Below, piece after piece: positions 17,376 to 26,251 of a stretch of 64,000 bases of DNA (within the stretch, counting starts at the first letter, position 1; every line of letters begins with the position of its first letter). Both the position numbers and the translations under genes were made by a program. The DNA is taken from contig CAMXYK010000003.1 of assembly GCA_947253155.1 (NCBI GenBank), forward strand, positions 22,407 through 86,406, written 5' to 3'. Under the pieces are notes generated by a model. The model saw nothing but the letters and a program-made list of their open reading frames with translations. It was not told the origin of the DNA and did not search any database. This DNA comes from an uncultured Bifidobacteriaceae bacterium. Lineage in GTDB: Bacteria; Actinomycetota; Actinomycetes; Actinomycetales; Bifidobacteriaceae.

Positions 17376-19604
17376 GTGGTGACCGCAACGAGTATGTCTA
17401 AAGATTTGTCGCAATTATGTGGCGATACCAATCGCAGTAGTGACACTAAAGGTAGTCGCATGCGTCGCGTATTAAATTTTTTGCGTATTCCTATTATCAT
17501 TTTGATTGCTATTACGCTATTTGAATTCTCGATTGGAAATCTTCCTTTTTGGAATAGTGTTACCGGCAGCACCGATAGCGAATCTGTTCATAACACTCTT
17601 GGAAGCGGTGTCAAAAGACTAAAATCGGGCGGTCTTCTTATAACAGACCCTTCCGAAGCATACTTGGAAGTAAATTCAGACGGCACATCCCCTTATATTC
17701 GCTTGCAACCAGCAAATATTAAAAAGCAGAAAACGAATGCGAATAATAAAATTACTTACGATGTTCGAGTCCTAGTTGAAGCAAACCAGTATATGAGCGA
17801 GCCTCAAAGCACAAATCCTCGCGCACTATACGCTTCTTTACTAAAACTTCCGAATGAAGCAATCGGCCAATCTTGCGTCGTACGCGTGTGGTTGCAGCAT
17901 CCTTTAGGAACTGTACTTGATGTTGAAGATGCTAGAGCGAATGTTAGAGCGCCTTTTAGCTGGTCTTGGGGTCGAGTAGGGCTTCTTGTTGTTTTTGCAA
18001 TGCTTATAGCATTATGGAATCCGTGGTCTAAGCTTTGGTGCATTAAATTAGACACTAGTTGTTTACGCCAGCGCTTGTATCTTACGTTATCGTGGCTGCC
18101 ATTTATTGCTATTGGTGTTGTAACAATTATTTGGAATTTGCGTAACGCTACGCCAATGCATTTTGACACAGCAGGAAATTACACTTACGATTTCGACCAG
18201 TATGCTCACACAGCTGACGCTCTTCTAAAAGGTCAAGTGCATCTTAATCTTCCAGTTCCTCACGAATTAGCTCAATTGCAAAATCCTTATGATCCTATGG
18301 CTAGGAATAATCTTCTTAACCGTTACGTGCACCACATGTACTGGGATTACGCATATTACAAGGGTCACTGGTATTCGTATTTTGGAGTGCTTCCTGCAGT
18401 ATTACTGTTCTTGCCTTACCGTGTTATTACTAGCATTTGGATTCCTGGAGGCGCAATGCTTCCAACTACTGTTGCAACTCTTGTGTTTCTGATTGCTTTT
18501 CTTATTTCAGGATCTTTACTTGTTATTCGAATTATTGAGAATACTAAAAAAAGCGTTTCTTTAGGAACAGTATCAATTGCTTTAGCACTGTTCTTTATTA
18601 GCGCAAATACTGTTTATTTGTGGTTTAGAACATCATTCTATTCTGTTCCAATGGCAGCTTCGCTTTTCTTCACATCTATTGGCATATGGTTCTACCTTGG
18701 AGCATTAAAAGCGCATCCTTTAAGAAATATTATTCTCGGCTCTTTCTTTATTACGTTGAACTTAGGTTGCCGACCTACGTTTGTTATAGCTGTTCTTTTT
18801 GCAATACCTGTTATTTGTTTTAATACTGGTCTTAATACTTTAATTAATATTAAAAATCTTATTAATAATTGGAATAACAAAAATTATTTGCGTAAACCTT
18901 TGCGCTACATTGCGTCTTGGATACTTCCTTGCATCATTACCGCTATTCCGTTTGGAATATATAATTTCCTTCGTTTTGGCTCAATTTTGAACTTTGGCAA
19001 CAAATACCAAATCACTATTACTGATATGACGACTATGCGTTTGCCATTACAAAATATTCTGCCGTCTATTTTTAGCTACATTGCGCTACCTTTGCGTTTT
19101 ATTCCAACTTTCCCTTGGATTGGCATTCAACCAGTCTCTTTTGACAGGTGGCAGTACGCGGAGCCTATGATTGGCGGAATGTTTGTGCTTTCCCCTCTTG
19201 CTTTACTAGGCGTAATATTCGCTTTTATTATGCGAAAACGTTGCCATTTAAGCGTTGCTTGGCACACTTGCCTAACAGCATTAACAATAGGAAGTGTGCT
19301 TGTTGTTTTCGACAGTTTGGAAGCTGGAATCGGATGGCGTTATATTGCTGATTTTGCTTGGGCTTTTGCAATTGTTGCGGTTGTTGGAATTACGCTTCTT
19401 CTTGAAAATACTACAGTTCAAAAAGAAGATTCTTTGCGCAAAAAAACTTTTGTTTACTTACTTCGCACAATAATTTTAGTTTTATTGCTGATTTCTATTA
19501 TTATTGCAGCATTAAGCTGGTTCGTTACAGGTCGTGAAGACAGCACTCTTCGATTTAACCCAGACTTGTGGTATACGGTTCGATTCTGGCTTACGCTAAT
19601 GTAA
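17376..19604 (+). CDS. Polytopic membrane protein, GT-C glycosyltransferase-like
   Basis: 742 residues with about 10-12 membrane segments: one near the N-terminus ('IPIIILIAITLFEFSIG'), then a ~120-residue extracytoplasmic-looking domain, then a dense membrane region from about residue 190 to the end. Between segments lies 'DQYAHTADALLKGQVHL' and, after a short loop, 'WDYAYYKGHWYSYFGVLPA', an arrangement seen in membrane GT-C glycosyltransferases that use lipid-linked sugar donors. Acceptor and donor are unknown. A TTACAT -18- TAGAAT promoter ends 6 bp before the GTG at 17376, so the mRNA is probably leaderless; GTG at 17379 or ATG at 17394 are alternatives. It converges on the aminotransferase gene. 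Confidence 0.65.
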   Translation: MVTATSMSKDLSQLCGDTNRSSDTKGSRMRRVLNFLRIPIIILIAITLFEFSIGNLPFWNSVTGSTDSESVHNTLGSGVKRLKSGGLLITDPSEAYLEVNSDGTSPYIRLQPANIKKQKTNANNKITYDVRVLVEANQYMSEPQSTNPRALYASLLKLPNEAIGQSCVVRVWLQHPLGTVLDVEDARANVRAPFSWSWGRVGLLVVFAMLIALWNPWSKLWCIKLDTSCLRQRLYLTLSWLPFIAIGVVTIIWNLRNATPMHFDTAGNYTYDFDQYAHTADALLKGQVHLNLPVPHELAQLQNPYDPMARNNLLNRYVHHMYWDYAYYKGHWYSYFGVLPAVLLFLPYRVITSIWIPGGAMLPTTVATLVFLIAFLISGSLLVIRIIENTKKSVSLGTVSIALALFFISANTVYLWFRTSFYSVPMAASLFFTSIGIWFYLGALKAHPLRNIILGSFFITLNLGCRPTFVIAVLFAIPVICFNTGLNTLINIKNLINNWNNKNYLRKPLRYIASWILPCIITAIPFGIYNFLRFGSILNFGNKYQITITDMTTMRLPLQNILPSIFSYIALPLRFIPTFPWIGIQPVSFDRWQYAEPMIGGMFVLSPLALLGVIFAFIMRKRCHLSVAWHTCLTALTIGSVLVVFDSLEAGIGWRYIADFAWAFAIVAVVGITLLLENTTVQKEDSLRKKTFVYLLRTIILVLLLISIIIAALSWFVTGREDSTLRFNPDLWYTVRFWLTLM

Positions 19605-19630
19605 AACAAAATTGCGTATGACTAATCGCT

Positions 19631-19697
19631 GGCAATTGTTACGCAAGTAATTATTACGCAAGCTATTATCTACGAAGGTTATTATTTACGCAAGTAA
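19631..19697. repeat. Four-unit stop-anchored repeat at the aminotransferase 3' end
   Basis: On the minus strand the last codons and stop, CTT GCG TAA, start a ~15-16-bp unit that recurs four times: ACTTGCGTAAATAATA, ACCTTCGTAGATAATA, GCTTGCGTAATAATT and ACTTGCGTAACAATT. Every unit keeps a TAA or TAG at the same place. It fills the gap between two convergent genes, and no typical terminator is visible there. Confidence 0.75.
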
Positions 19698-20870
19698 AGC
19701 ATCTACAGTACGCAATAATTTTTCTACACCATCAACAAACTGATTAGGTTCGGGAAGTAATGAAAGCGCAAGATACCCGTTTGCAGGCATGTCAAAATAG
19801 TATCCAGGTTGAGAAACTAATCTGTAATCTTCTATAAGTTTTAATGCTAAAACGTCATCGTCAATACAAGACGGCACGCGCAATAAAATATTCCAACCGC
19901 CTTCAGCGCGCAAAGCAGTAACACAACAATTAGGCCAAGACGCTAAAATCTCACGAAGAGTTTTAAGATTTTCACTAACCCTGTTACGCACCTTTTGAGT
20001 TTGCGAAGAAGCGTATTCTAACAGCTCAGGTATGCGCTCAGAAACAGTTGTTCCAATAGGCAAAAAGTCGTCTGCAATAACGTCAAGCCTTTTTTGAGCT
20101 TCGTAAACATCATCCTTAGGACCTGAAACTTCAATCCAACCAACTTTTGCGTGAGGAGCTGCAAGCATTTTAGAAAAACCGTCCAACGCAAAAACAAGCG
20201 TAGAGGATTCACCAGCAAGCCTAGCGTTTGTTTCAAAAGGTTCAAGATAATAGTCGTAGAACACTTCGTCAGCAATAATGGCAACGTCATTATCATGACA
20301 TAATTGCAATAATTCTTTACGCTCTTCACTCTTTACGTAAGAGCCAGTAGGATTATTCGGGTTAATAAGCACAAGCGCTTTAATGCGCAAAGACTTATTT
20401 TCAATTAACTCTTTTACGCGAGGCAAATCAATGATCCAAGAACCGTCATAGTGCAAAGGATACGGTATTGCGTTCACGCACTGCAATCGCGCAATCGACT
20501 CAATAAGCGGATATCCAGGAGTCGGCCCAATAACAGCATCGCCTGCATCACAAAGAAGCATCATAAGCCACGCATAAGCTTGAGATGTTGAAGAAAGTAC
20601 GTAAAGCTGATCCGGATTAAGAGTTGATGGAATAGAAGTATTGGTGCGATTGTCGCGCTTGTTAATAAAGTCTGCTAACAGTTTTCGAGATTCAATAGGT
20701 CCTCTAGGATTTGCAGCATAATGTTCAGATAAACATTTAGGTGCAAGAGAGTGAACAGTAGGATTAGAATCGTTTAATTTAGTAAGCTTTATGCCTTGAG
20801 CCACAGCTTTTCGCTGCGCTAAAATAATAGGATTTGGCTCGCTTACGTCTACTCTTGAAGAAAATCGCAC
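19686..20870 (-). CDS. Class I/II pyridoxal-phosphate aminotransferase
   Basis: 394 residues, fold type I. Family landmarks: 'SSTSQAYAWLMMLLCDAGDAVIGPTPGYPLIE' (cofactor phosphate region), 'LINPNNPTGSYV' (the N-P-N-N-P-T-G motif), 'IIADEVFYDYYLEP' (Asp/Tyr binding the PLP ring) and 'DGFSKMLAAPHAKVGWI', where the Lys of S-K is the Schiff-base residue. A C-terminal Arg-containing segment should bind the substrate carboxylate. The substrate cannot be told from motifs; alanine/valine-type or aromatic aminotransferases are the usual candidates for this subgroup. Its 3' end has a four-unit repeat carrying the stop codon. Monocistronic, convergent with the GT-C-like gene. Confidence 0.85.
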   Translation of the reverse strand: MRFSSRVDVSEPNPIILAQRKAVAQGIKLTKLNDSNPTVHSLAPKCLSEHYAANPRGPIESRKLLADFINKRDNRTNTSIPSTLNPDQLYVLSSTSQAYAWLMMLLCDAGDAVIGPTPGYPLIESIARLQCVNAIPYPLHYDGSWIIDLPRVKELIENKSLRIKALVLINPNNPTGSYVKSEERKELLQLCHDNDVAIIADEVFYDYYLEPFETNARLAGESSTLVFALDGFSKMLAAPHAKVGWIEVSGPKDDVYEAQKRLDVIADDFLPIGTTVSERIPELLEYASSQTQKVRNRVSENLKTLREILASWPNCCVTALRAEGGWNILLRVPSCIDDDVLALKLIEDYRLVSQPGYYFDMPANGYLALSLLPEPNQFVDGVEKLLRTVDALLA

Positions 20871-20891
20871 GTCACTACATTAACACTTGGC

Positions 20892-20932
20892 ATAAAAAAG
20901 CTGGGCATCAGATTAAATCTGCGCCCAGCTTA
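20892..20932 (-). terminator. Intrinsic terminator after ppgK
   Basis: AAGCTGGGC (20899-20907) and GCCCAGCTT (20923-20931) form a 9-bp GC-rich stem, with an inner ATCAGATT/AATCTG pairing, followed on the minus strand by TTTTTTATG. It lies 36 bp after the ppgK stop. Confidence 0.92.
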
Positions 20933-20966
20933 AAACAACAATAAATAAATAGTATTTTATTAATAT

Positions 20967-21743
20967 TTAGTCCTGCTGATTTTGCTTTTGCATTGCGTAA
21001 TAAGCTGCACCAATAATTCCAGCCTCATTATGCAAAGTTGCAACAACAATAGGAGTCTTAATATCAATATGTGGAAGGAATTTTTCACTTACGCGGCTAA
21101 CTCCACCACCAACAACAAACAAATCAGGGTTGAAGTACTTTTCCATCAAACCATAGTACTTAGTTAAGCGCTTAGCCCACTTCTTGTAACCCATATCAAG
21201 CTTTTCACGAACGGAAGAAGCAGCATACTTTTCAGCATCTCCCTTACCTTTTTCAAGCTGAATATGACCAAGCTCAGTGTTTGGAATAAGTACGCCATTG
21301 TAAATCAAAGCAGTACCAATACCAGTTCCAAGCGTAGTTGCAATAACTAAGCCTTCTTTGTCTTTAGCGGCACCGAATTTCTGCTCAGCTAAACCTGCAG
21401 CGTCAGCATCATTAACAACCGTTACAGGACGACCACAAGCTTCACTGAAAACTTCAGTAACATCCACACCAATCCAAGACTGGTCAAGATTTGCCATAAA
21501 ATCAAGCTTCTTGCCTGGCTTAATTGGAGCCGGGAACGCAATTCCAACAGGAACATCTGCAGGAACTTCAAAATGCTCAAGCTGTTGACGAACAATATCC
21601 GCAACCGCTTGAGGCGTAGAAACTGCAGGAGTGAGAATCTTATAACGAGGCTCTGCAAACTCGCCCTTTTCCAAATTTACTGGAGCAGCCTTAATTCCAG
21701 AACCACCAATATCGACGCCAAATGCTTGTGCAGTGTCAATCAT
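20967..21743 (-). CDS. ppgK: Polyphosphate glucokinase (ROK family)
   Basis: 258 residues, the usual PpgK length. It phosphorylates glucose using inorganic polyphosphate (and often ATP), giving glucose 6-phosphate for the bifid shunt. It starts 'AFGVDIGGSGIKAAPVNLEKGEF', the ROK phosphate-1 loop with the PpgK-type G-G-S-G-I-K. 'VNDADAAGLAEQKFGAAKD' holds the catalytic Asp and 'ATTLGTGIGTALIYNG' the phosphate-2 loop; the ROK zinc Cys cluster is missing, as in PpgK. 'NTELGHIQLEKG' gives the sugar-binding Glu/His. Monocistronic with a strong terminator. Confidence 0.92.
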   Translation of the reverse strand: MIDTAQAFGVDIGGSGIKAAPVNLEKGEFAEPRYKILTPAVSTPQAVADIVRQQLEHFEVPADVPVGIAFPAPIKPGKKLDFMANLDQSWIGVDVTEVFSEACGRPVTVVNDADAAGLAEQKFGAAKDKEGLVIATTLGTGIGTALIYNGVLIPNTELGHIQLEKGKGDAEKYAASSVREKLDMGYKKWAKRLTKYYGLMEKYFNPDLFVVGGGVSRVSEKFLPHIDIKTPIVVATLHNEAGIIGAAYYAMQKQNQQD

Positions 21744-21829
21744 CTCACTAACACTCCCCTCTGAATGTGTGCTGATAACAGGATATTCAAAAGTATTCTA
21801 TCGTAAATCTAGCGCGACACGCTTGCCGA

Positions 21830-21877
21830 TTACTAACTTCTACTTTATTTCTGCTCAGCTTCTGCTTAACTTCTACT
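21830..21877. repeat. Stop-anchored degenerate repeat after the GT2 gene
   Basis: Minus strand: GAAGTAGAAGTTAAGCA is followed by GAAGCTGAGCAGAAATAAA and GTAGAAGTTAG. The first copy spans the TAG stop of the glycosyltransferase. The unit AGAAGTTAAGC is kept in part in each copy. Confidence 0.55.
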
Positions 21878-22916
21878 TCAAAGGTGGCATAGGCTTCCAC
21901 ATGCTATCATGCAAAATTTTTCTAGAATCAAGCCAGCCGGTAAATAATTTACCAATTCCAGAAAGAATATGCTCACGATCAACAGCAAGAAGACGAATAA
22001 GCTCTTTAGCAGCAGTTAAAGCAGTTCCAAGCGCAAACATAAACGGTCGAAAATCACCATGAACCATAAAGTAACGAGCCATAAACCCACGATTTCGCAT
22101 AATATGGTAACGGTTCATATCTGAAGTTGAGTTCAGTTGACGAACTCCTGCAATATCCCAGTTTGGAATATCGCGAGTTCGACGAAGAATAATATCTGGA
22201 ATAACAATAGGATTCGTCACTTTACTTGCAAGATACCCGTAAGTAGTATCATCCCAGTAAATAAAGTAGCGCGAATCCGGGAAACCGATTTTTTCAACAA
22301 TATCGCGACGAATCAAACCACCCTCGAAGCACATCGTATTCATCACGCGATATCCAGCTTTTCCAAAAGCTGCAGGAGCAATAGGATTTGGAATGCCAAG
22401 AGGAACCAAAAAATCATACTGCCAGTAGAATTTACCGCCGTCATAATCTAAGCGGCTTCCTTGAATAACAGCGTGGCTCTTAGTCCAAGGATAAAGACGC
22501 TCAATAGACTCAGGAACCGTCTCAACGTCATCGTCCATAACCCAGAACCATTTAGCTCCAAGCTCATAAGCTTTCTTTACGCCGGCACTAAAACCGCCAG
22601 CACCACCAAGATTTTCATCTTGAGGAGCGTAAACAACGTGCAACTCATTTCCTTCATCGTCTTTTTCTGCTTTGCCCCAACGATTAGTTAAATCAGATTC
22701 AAGACGCGAAACCATTTCACGAGTCTTATCGCTACACTCATTGTCAACAACAACAATTCGCCAAGGGCACTCGTTCAAACATTCAAAAGAATGGAACAAA
22801 TTATCCAAAAGTTCCTGACGCTTATAAGTGACTACAACAATAGCAAGCTTATCAATACTTTTATTTACGCTATCAGCTTTGCTGTTAACAATTTTATTCG
22901 TTCCCATATTGCTCAT
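21873..22916 (-). CDS. Family 2 glycosyltransferase (rhamnosyl/galactofuranosyl-transferase-like)
   Basis: 347 residues, cytosolic with GT-A fold. N-terminus 'KLAIVVVTYKRQELLDNLFHSFECL' is the nucleotide-sugar-binding start of GT2 enzymes; 'VVVDNECSDKTREMV', 'NLGGAGGFSAGVKKAYELGAKWFWVMDDDVE' includes the D-D-D metal/nucleotide motif; 'YWDDTTYGYLAS' supplies the catalytic acidic pair (W-D/E-D). This set matches the GlfT2/RfbN-like branch that builds cell-surface polysaccharide. Acceptor unknown. The ATG at 22916 starts 'MSNMGTN'. It is divergent from ribU, so its promoter lies in the ~80 bp before the FMN riboswitch. Confidence 0.85.
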   Translation of the reverse strand: MSNMGTNKIVNSKADSVNKSIDKLAIVVVTYKRQELLDNLFHSFECLNECPWRIVVVDNECSDKTREMVSRLESDLTNRWGKAEKDDEGNELHVVYAPQDENLGGAGGFSAGVKKAYELGAKWFWVMDDDVETVPESIERLYPWTKSHAVIQGSRLDYDGGKFYWQYDFLVPLGIPNPIAPAAFGKAGYRVMNTMCFEGGLIRRDIVEKIGFPDSRYFIYWDDTTYGYLASKVTNPIVIPDIILRRTRDIPNWDIAGVRQLNSTSDMNRYHIMRNRGFMARYFMVHGDFRPFMFALGTALTAAKELIRLLAVDREHILSGIGKLFTGWLDSRKILHDSMWKPMPPLK

Positions 22917-22995
22917 ACTTGTATTCTTGCACTTACCCTCGCCACACTATTTTCTAAACAATGTTCCTAGCATGAGATACAAAAGAATAGTAGTT

Positions 22996-23128
22996 TCAGG
23001 GAAGGTGAAAATCCTTACTGGCGGTAACAAAAAACGTATTTTACGCGTTTTTTGAAGCCCGCGAGCAGCTTAGGCTGCTGATTCGGTTAAATTCCGAAGC
23101 CAACGGTTACAGTCCGGATGGAAGAAAC
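22996..23128 (+). ncRNA. FMN riboswitch (RFN element)
   Basis: The RFN consensus is unmistakable: AGGGAAGGTGAAAATCC, then ACTGGCGGTAA, a variable hairpin (aaaaaacg...cgttttttg), AGCCCGCGAGC, a second hairpin, then GATTCGGT / TTCCGAAGCCAACGG and TTACAGTCCGGATGG with GAAGAAA at the end. All six helices can form. It ends directly before ACGGAGACCCGTC and the ribU ATG; the GGAG at 23129-23132 is the ribosome binding site, and the CCCGTCATGGG around the start could pair. This suggests translational control: FMN binding would shut off riboflavin uptake. Confidence 0.98.
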
Positions 23129-23139
23129 GGAGACCCGTC

Positions 23140-23709
23140 ATGGGCATTTCTAATACGAATAATCATAAAATCAACTCTTCAAACGCACGCTGGTCAAGCG
23201 AAAAAATAGCAAAATATGCGCTATTTGTAGCACTTTCAATGGCCGTAAGTTTTATAGAATTCCCACTTATTCCAGACTTTTCATTCTTAAAATACGATCC
23301 TTCAGGAATCGTTTGCCTAGTTGCAGGATTCGCATACGGGCCTGCAGCTGCAGCAATCGTAAGCATACTAGGATTCGCGCCGCACTTGTTTACAAATCCA
23401 CTCGGCACAGTTATGGCAGTGCTAGTTTCTTTAGGAGCTAGCGTTACAGCAGCAATCGTATACAAAAAAATGCATACCAAAGAAGGCGCAATAATTAGCC
23501 TTATAGCTGGCTCTGTTGTTGCAATTGCGCTCGCAATAGTAGGAAACCTTATTATTACGCCGCTTTACGCTCATATGACTGTTTCGCAAGTTGCGGCTCT
23601 TATTGTTCCAGCATTACTTCCGTTTAATATTGTTAAACTTGCGATTCACGTTATAGTTACAATGATTGTTTACAAGCCAATTTCTAAACTACTTCACCAA
23701 AGCAAGTGA
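23140..23709 (+). CDS. ribU: Riboflavin ECF transporter substrate-binding subunit RibU
   Basis: 189 residues, about six membrane helices, the size of ECF S components. Hydrophobic segments with 'YALFVALSMAVSFIEFPL' and 'FLKYDPSGIVCLVAGFAYGPAAAAIVSILGF'; the latter is the S-component core that includes riboflavin-binding and EcfT-contact positions (small-residue A-x-x-x-A helix near the N-terminus). The FMN riboswitch directly upstream fixes the substrate as riboflavin. It is followed 21 bp later by the fused energising module, so binding and energising subunits are cotranscribed. Confidence 0.93.
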   Translation: MGISNTNNHKINSSNARWSSEKIAKYALFVALSMAVSFIEFPLIPDFSFLKYDPSGIVCLVAGFAYGPAAAAIVSILGFAPHLFTNPLGTVMAVLVSLGASVTAAIVYKKMHTKEGAIISLIAGSVVAIALAIVGNLIITPLYAHMTVSQVAALIVPALLPFNIVKLAIHVIVTMIVYKPISKLLHQSK

Positions 23710-23730
23710 ATCTTCTAAACGGCATAAACT

Positions 23731-26106
23731 ATGCAAAATAAAAGCACAAGCAGTAGCGATCTCAAAGAAACAGTAACATGCGCTGTAAGCGAAAATACGC
23801 CAGTAGAACTGCGCAATATTTGCTTTAGCTACGACGGTGGAAAAACTTGGACGCTTAATAATCTGAGTCTTACAATTCACTCTGGTGAGCGCGTGGCAAT
23901 TGTTGGCGCAAACGGATGCGGAAAATCCACTCTAGCGAAAATTATTGCAGGACTAGCTGCTCCAGATAGCGGTTACGTTAAGTTGTGCGGCGAAAAAGTT
24001 TTTGAGAATACTACTGCTTATGCTGATGCTTACAGAAACGCACGAAAGTTTATTGGCGCTCTGTTTCAAAGTCCAGAAGATCAGATTGTGACTACTGTTA
24101 CTGAAGACGATGTTGCTTTTGGACTAGAAAATTTAAACGTCGAACAGCATAAAATGCGAAAACTTATAGATAATGCTTTAAAAGCTGTTCACATGGAACA
24201 ACATAGCTTATCTAACCCGAGTCTTATGAGCGGCGGGCAAATGCAACGAGTTGCTTTAGCAGGATCAATTGCAATGCAATCAACGCTACTTGTGCTAGAC
24301 GAACCAACTTCTATGCTAGATTCTAAAGCTTTAGAAGATGTTGACGAATTATTTGGAAATCTGCATAAAAACGGCACAAGTATTGTGCAAATTACGCACC
24401 GAATTGACGAATGCAAGCGTGCAGATCGAATACTTCTTTTAGAAGATGGCGTACTTCGAGAAATTAGTTTAGAAAAACTGGAATCATATTTCGATAATTT
24501 TAAGCCGGAGTCTTCGAAACAGGATTTTTCGAAGGCAGATTTTTCGAAGGCAGATTTTTCGAAGGCAGATTTTTCGAAAAAAGCTAATAGCGAAGACGCA
24601 AATACAGCAATTTCAATATCGCACTTAACTGTTAGCTACGACGATAAATTGCCGGATGCAATTAGCGACTATTCGCTGGAAGTAAAAAAGGGCGAGATCG
24701 TTGCAATAATGGGCGAAAACGGATGCGGAAAATCCACTCTTGCTAAAGCTTTGTGCGGACTGTTAAAAGCAAAATCTGGATCAATAACCGTAGAAAAAAT
24801 ACCTGTTAGCGCGAAATCTTCTAAAAAGAATCGTCAAAAACTTCGCGAAACTATTGGCTACGTTATGCAACTTCCCGAGCAGCAGCTTTTTGCAGAAACT
24901 GTACGAGATGATGTTGCTTATGGTCCGAAAAATTTTGGGATAAGCGCAGACGCACTTAAAGAGCGCGTGGACGAAACTTTAAAAATGCTCAATATTGAAG
25001 ATTTGGCTGAAAAATCGCCTTTTTTGCTTTCTGGAGGACAGCAGCGTCTTGTTGCAATAGCAGGCGTTCTTGCTTGTAAGCCGCGCGTGATTGTTCTTGA
25101 TGAGCCAACAGCAGGATTGGATTTTGAAGCATCGTCTCGTATTCTAGAAATTCTTCGCAAGCTTAATAATCAAGGCGTAACAATAGTTATGATTACGCAT
25201 AATCTTCAAGAAGCAAAATATTTAGGAGCAAGATTAGTAACACTAAAAGCAAAGAATACTGAAAGTTTAGAAGATAAAAAGAAATCAGCGCAAGAAAAAA
25301 GTAAGCAAGAAAAACTTGCGAAAGAAACGATTACGAAAGAAAAAGCAAGCTCGATACTTGCATCTTTTGACCCTAGAATAACGCTTCTATCCTGCTTTAT
25401 GCTTATGCTAAGCGCTTTTAGTATTAATCACTACGCGCAGTTAGCTATTCTTGCTTTCGCAACATTTTCACTAATACTTGCCGCAAAAATACGATTTATA
25501 AAGCTTGTATCTTCATTGCATATGCTTATTGCAGTATTCACTTTCTCCGGATTACTAAATATTCTTGCCGTTCGCACAGGCACAATACTTTGTAAACTTG
25601 GGCCAATTATTATAACGCAGGACGGCATTCATTGCGCAATACTATTTGCCACACGATTCTCGCTTGTAATTATTATTGGCGCAGTATTAGTTATAACAAT
25701 AAGCCCCACAATGCTAACTGAAGCTTGCACATCTTTACTTTCACCACTTAAAACTATTGGAATACCAACGCAGGAAATATCGCTTATTATGAGCCTAGCA
25801 TTGCGATTTTTACCAACTCTTTCCAACGAGGCAGTAGAAGTTGCGCACGCTCAAACTGCTAGAGGCGGAAGCATACGAGATGGCTCGATTAGCAAAAGAA
25901 TTCGCGCAATGTCGTCGCTTATAATTCCTGCTTTTGCAGGCGTTATTCGCCACTCAGAAACTCTTTCTTTAGCTCTTGACACTCGCTGCTACACGCCAGG
26001 AGCAACAAGGTCTCACTTGCACACGATGAAAGTGCGCGCGAAAGATGTGCTGCTATTGGCGATTACGGTTTGTGTTATAAGCGTGATTATTGCGATTAAT
26101 TTTTAA
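23731..26106 (+). CDS. ECF transporter energising module: two ATPases and EcfT in one polypeptide
   Basis: 791 residues. Domain 1 (about 20-250): ABC ATPase with Walker A 'GANGCGKSTLAKII', Q-loop 'LFQSPEDQIVT', signature 'MSGGQMQRVALAG', Walker B 'LLVLDEPTSMLD'. Linker (about 255-290) contains a 5-residue repeat. Domain 2 (about 290-515): Walker A 'GENGCGKSTLAKAL', signature 'LSGGQQRLVAIAG', Walker B 'VIVLDEPTAGLD'. Domain 3 (about 540-791): EcfT-like membrane protein with about five helices and the coupling motifs 'TARGG' (the Ala-Arg-Gly motif) and 'DTRCY'. EcfA1, EcfA2 and EcfT are usually three genes; here they are one chain, next to ribU. It may also serve other S components encoded elsewhere. 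Confidence 0.92.
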   Translation: MQNKSTSSSDLKETVTCAVSENTPVELRNICFSYDGGKTWTLNNLSLTIHSGERVAIVGANGCGKSTLAKIIAGLAAPDSGYVKLCGEKVFENTTAYADAYRNARKFIGALFQSPEDQIVTTVTEDDVAFGLENLNVEQHKMRKLIDNALKAVHMEQHSLSNPSLMSGGQMQRVALAGSIAMQSTLLVLDEPTSMLDSKALEDVDELFGNLHKNGTSIVQITHRIDECKRADRILLLEDGVLREISLEKLESYFDNFKPESSKQDFSKADFSKADFSKADFSKKANSEDANTAISISHLTVSYDDKLPDAISDYSLEVKKGEIVAIMGENGCGKSTLAKALCGLLKAKSGSITVEKIPVSAKSSKKNRQKLRETIGYVMQLPEQQLFAETVRDDVAYGPKNFGISADALKERVDETLKMLNIEDLAEKSPFLLSGGQQRLVAIAGVLACKPRVIVLDEPTAGLDFEASSRILEILRKLNNQGVTIVMITHNLQEAKYLGARLVTLKAKNTESLEDKKKSAQEKSKQEKLAKETITKEKASSILASFDPRITLLSCFMLMLSAFSINHYAQLAILAFATFSLILAAKIRFIKLVSSLHMLIAVFTFSGLLNILAVRTGTILCKLGPIIITQDGIHCAILFATRFSLVIIIGAVLVITISPTMLTEACTSLLSPLKTIGIPTQEISLIMSLALRFLPTLSNEAVEVAHAQTARGGSIRDGSISKRIRAMSSLIIPAFAGVIRHSETLSLALDTRCYTPGATRSHLHTMKVRAKDVLLLAITVCVISVIIAINF
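24523..24582. repeat. 15-bp in-frame tandem repeat in the ATPase-ATPase linker
   Basis: gatttttcgaaggca is repeated exactly at 24523, 24538 and 24553, with a fourth partial copy at 24568. It encodes D-F-S-K-A four times (about residues 265-284). Being 15 bp, gain or loss of units keeps the frame and only changes linker length. Confidence 0.9.
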
Positions 26107-26158
26107 TACGCAAGTACTTACTTTTAATATGGAATAATTTTAATATGCAATAATTCGC
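26099..26158. repeat. Stop-anchored degenerate repeat after the fused ECF gene
   Basis: The last codons and stop, AAT TTT TAA TA, give TTTTAATA; TTTTAATATG recurs at about 26122 and 26139 with GGAATAA/GCAATAA neighbours. Less regular than the nnrD and HAD examples. Confidence 0.45.
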
Positions 26159-26167
26159 AATATACTG

Positions 26168-26173
26168 TATAAT
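26168..26173 (+). promoter_or_regulatory. Candidate -10 of yhbY
   Basis: A perfect TATAAT at 26168-26173 lies 78 bp before the yhbY start in the gap after the ECF gene. The -35 region is not a good match. Confidence 0.5.
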
Positions 26174-26251
26174 CCGTTAAGCATTTATGTAATTCATGCA
26201 ATACTTTTGTTTGATTGAACTTAATTAAACTTGCATTTGAAAGGACGCCTT

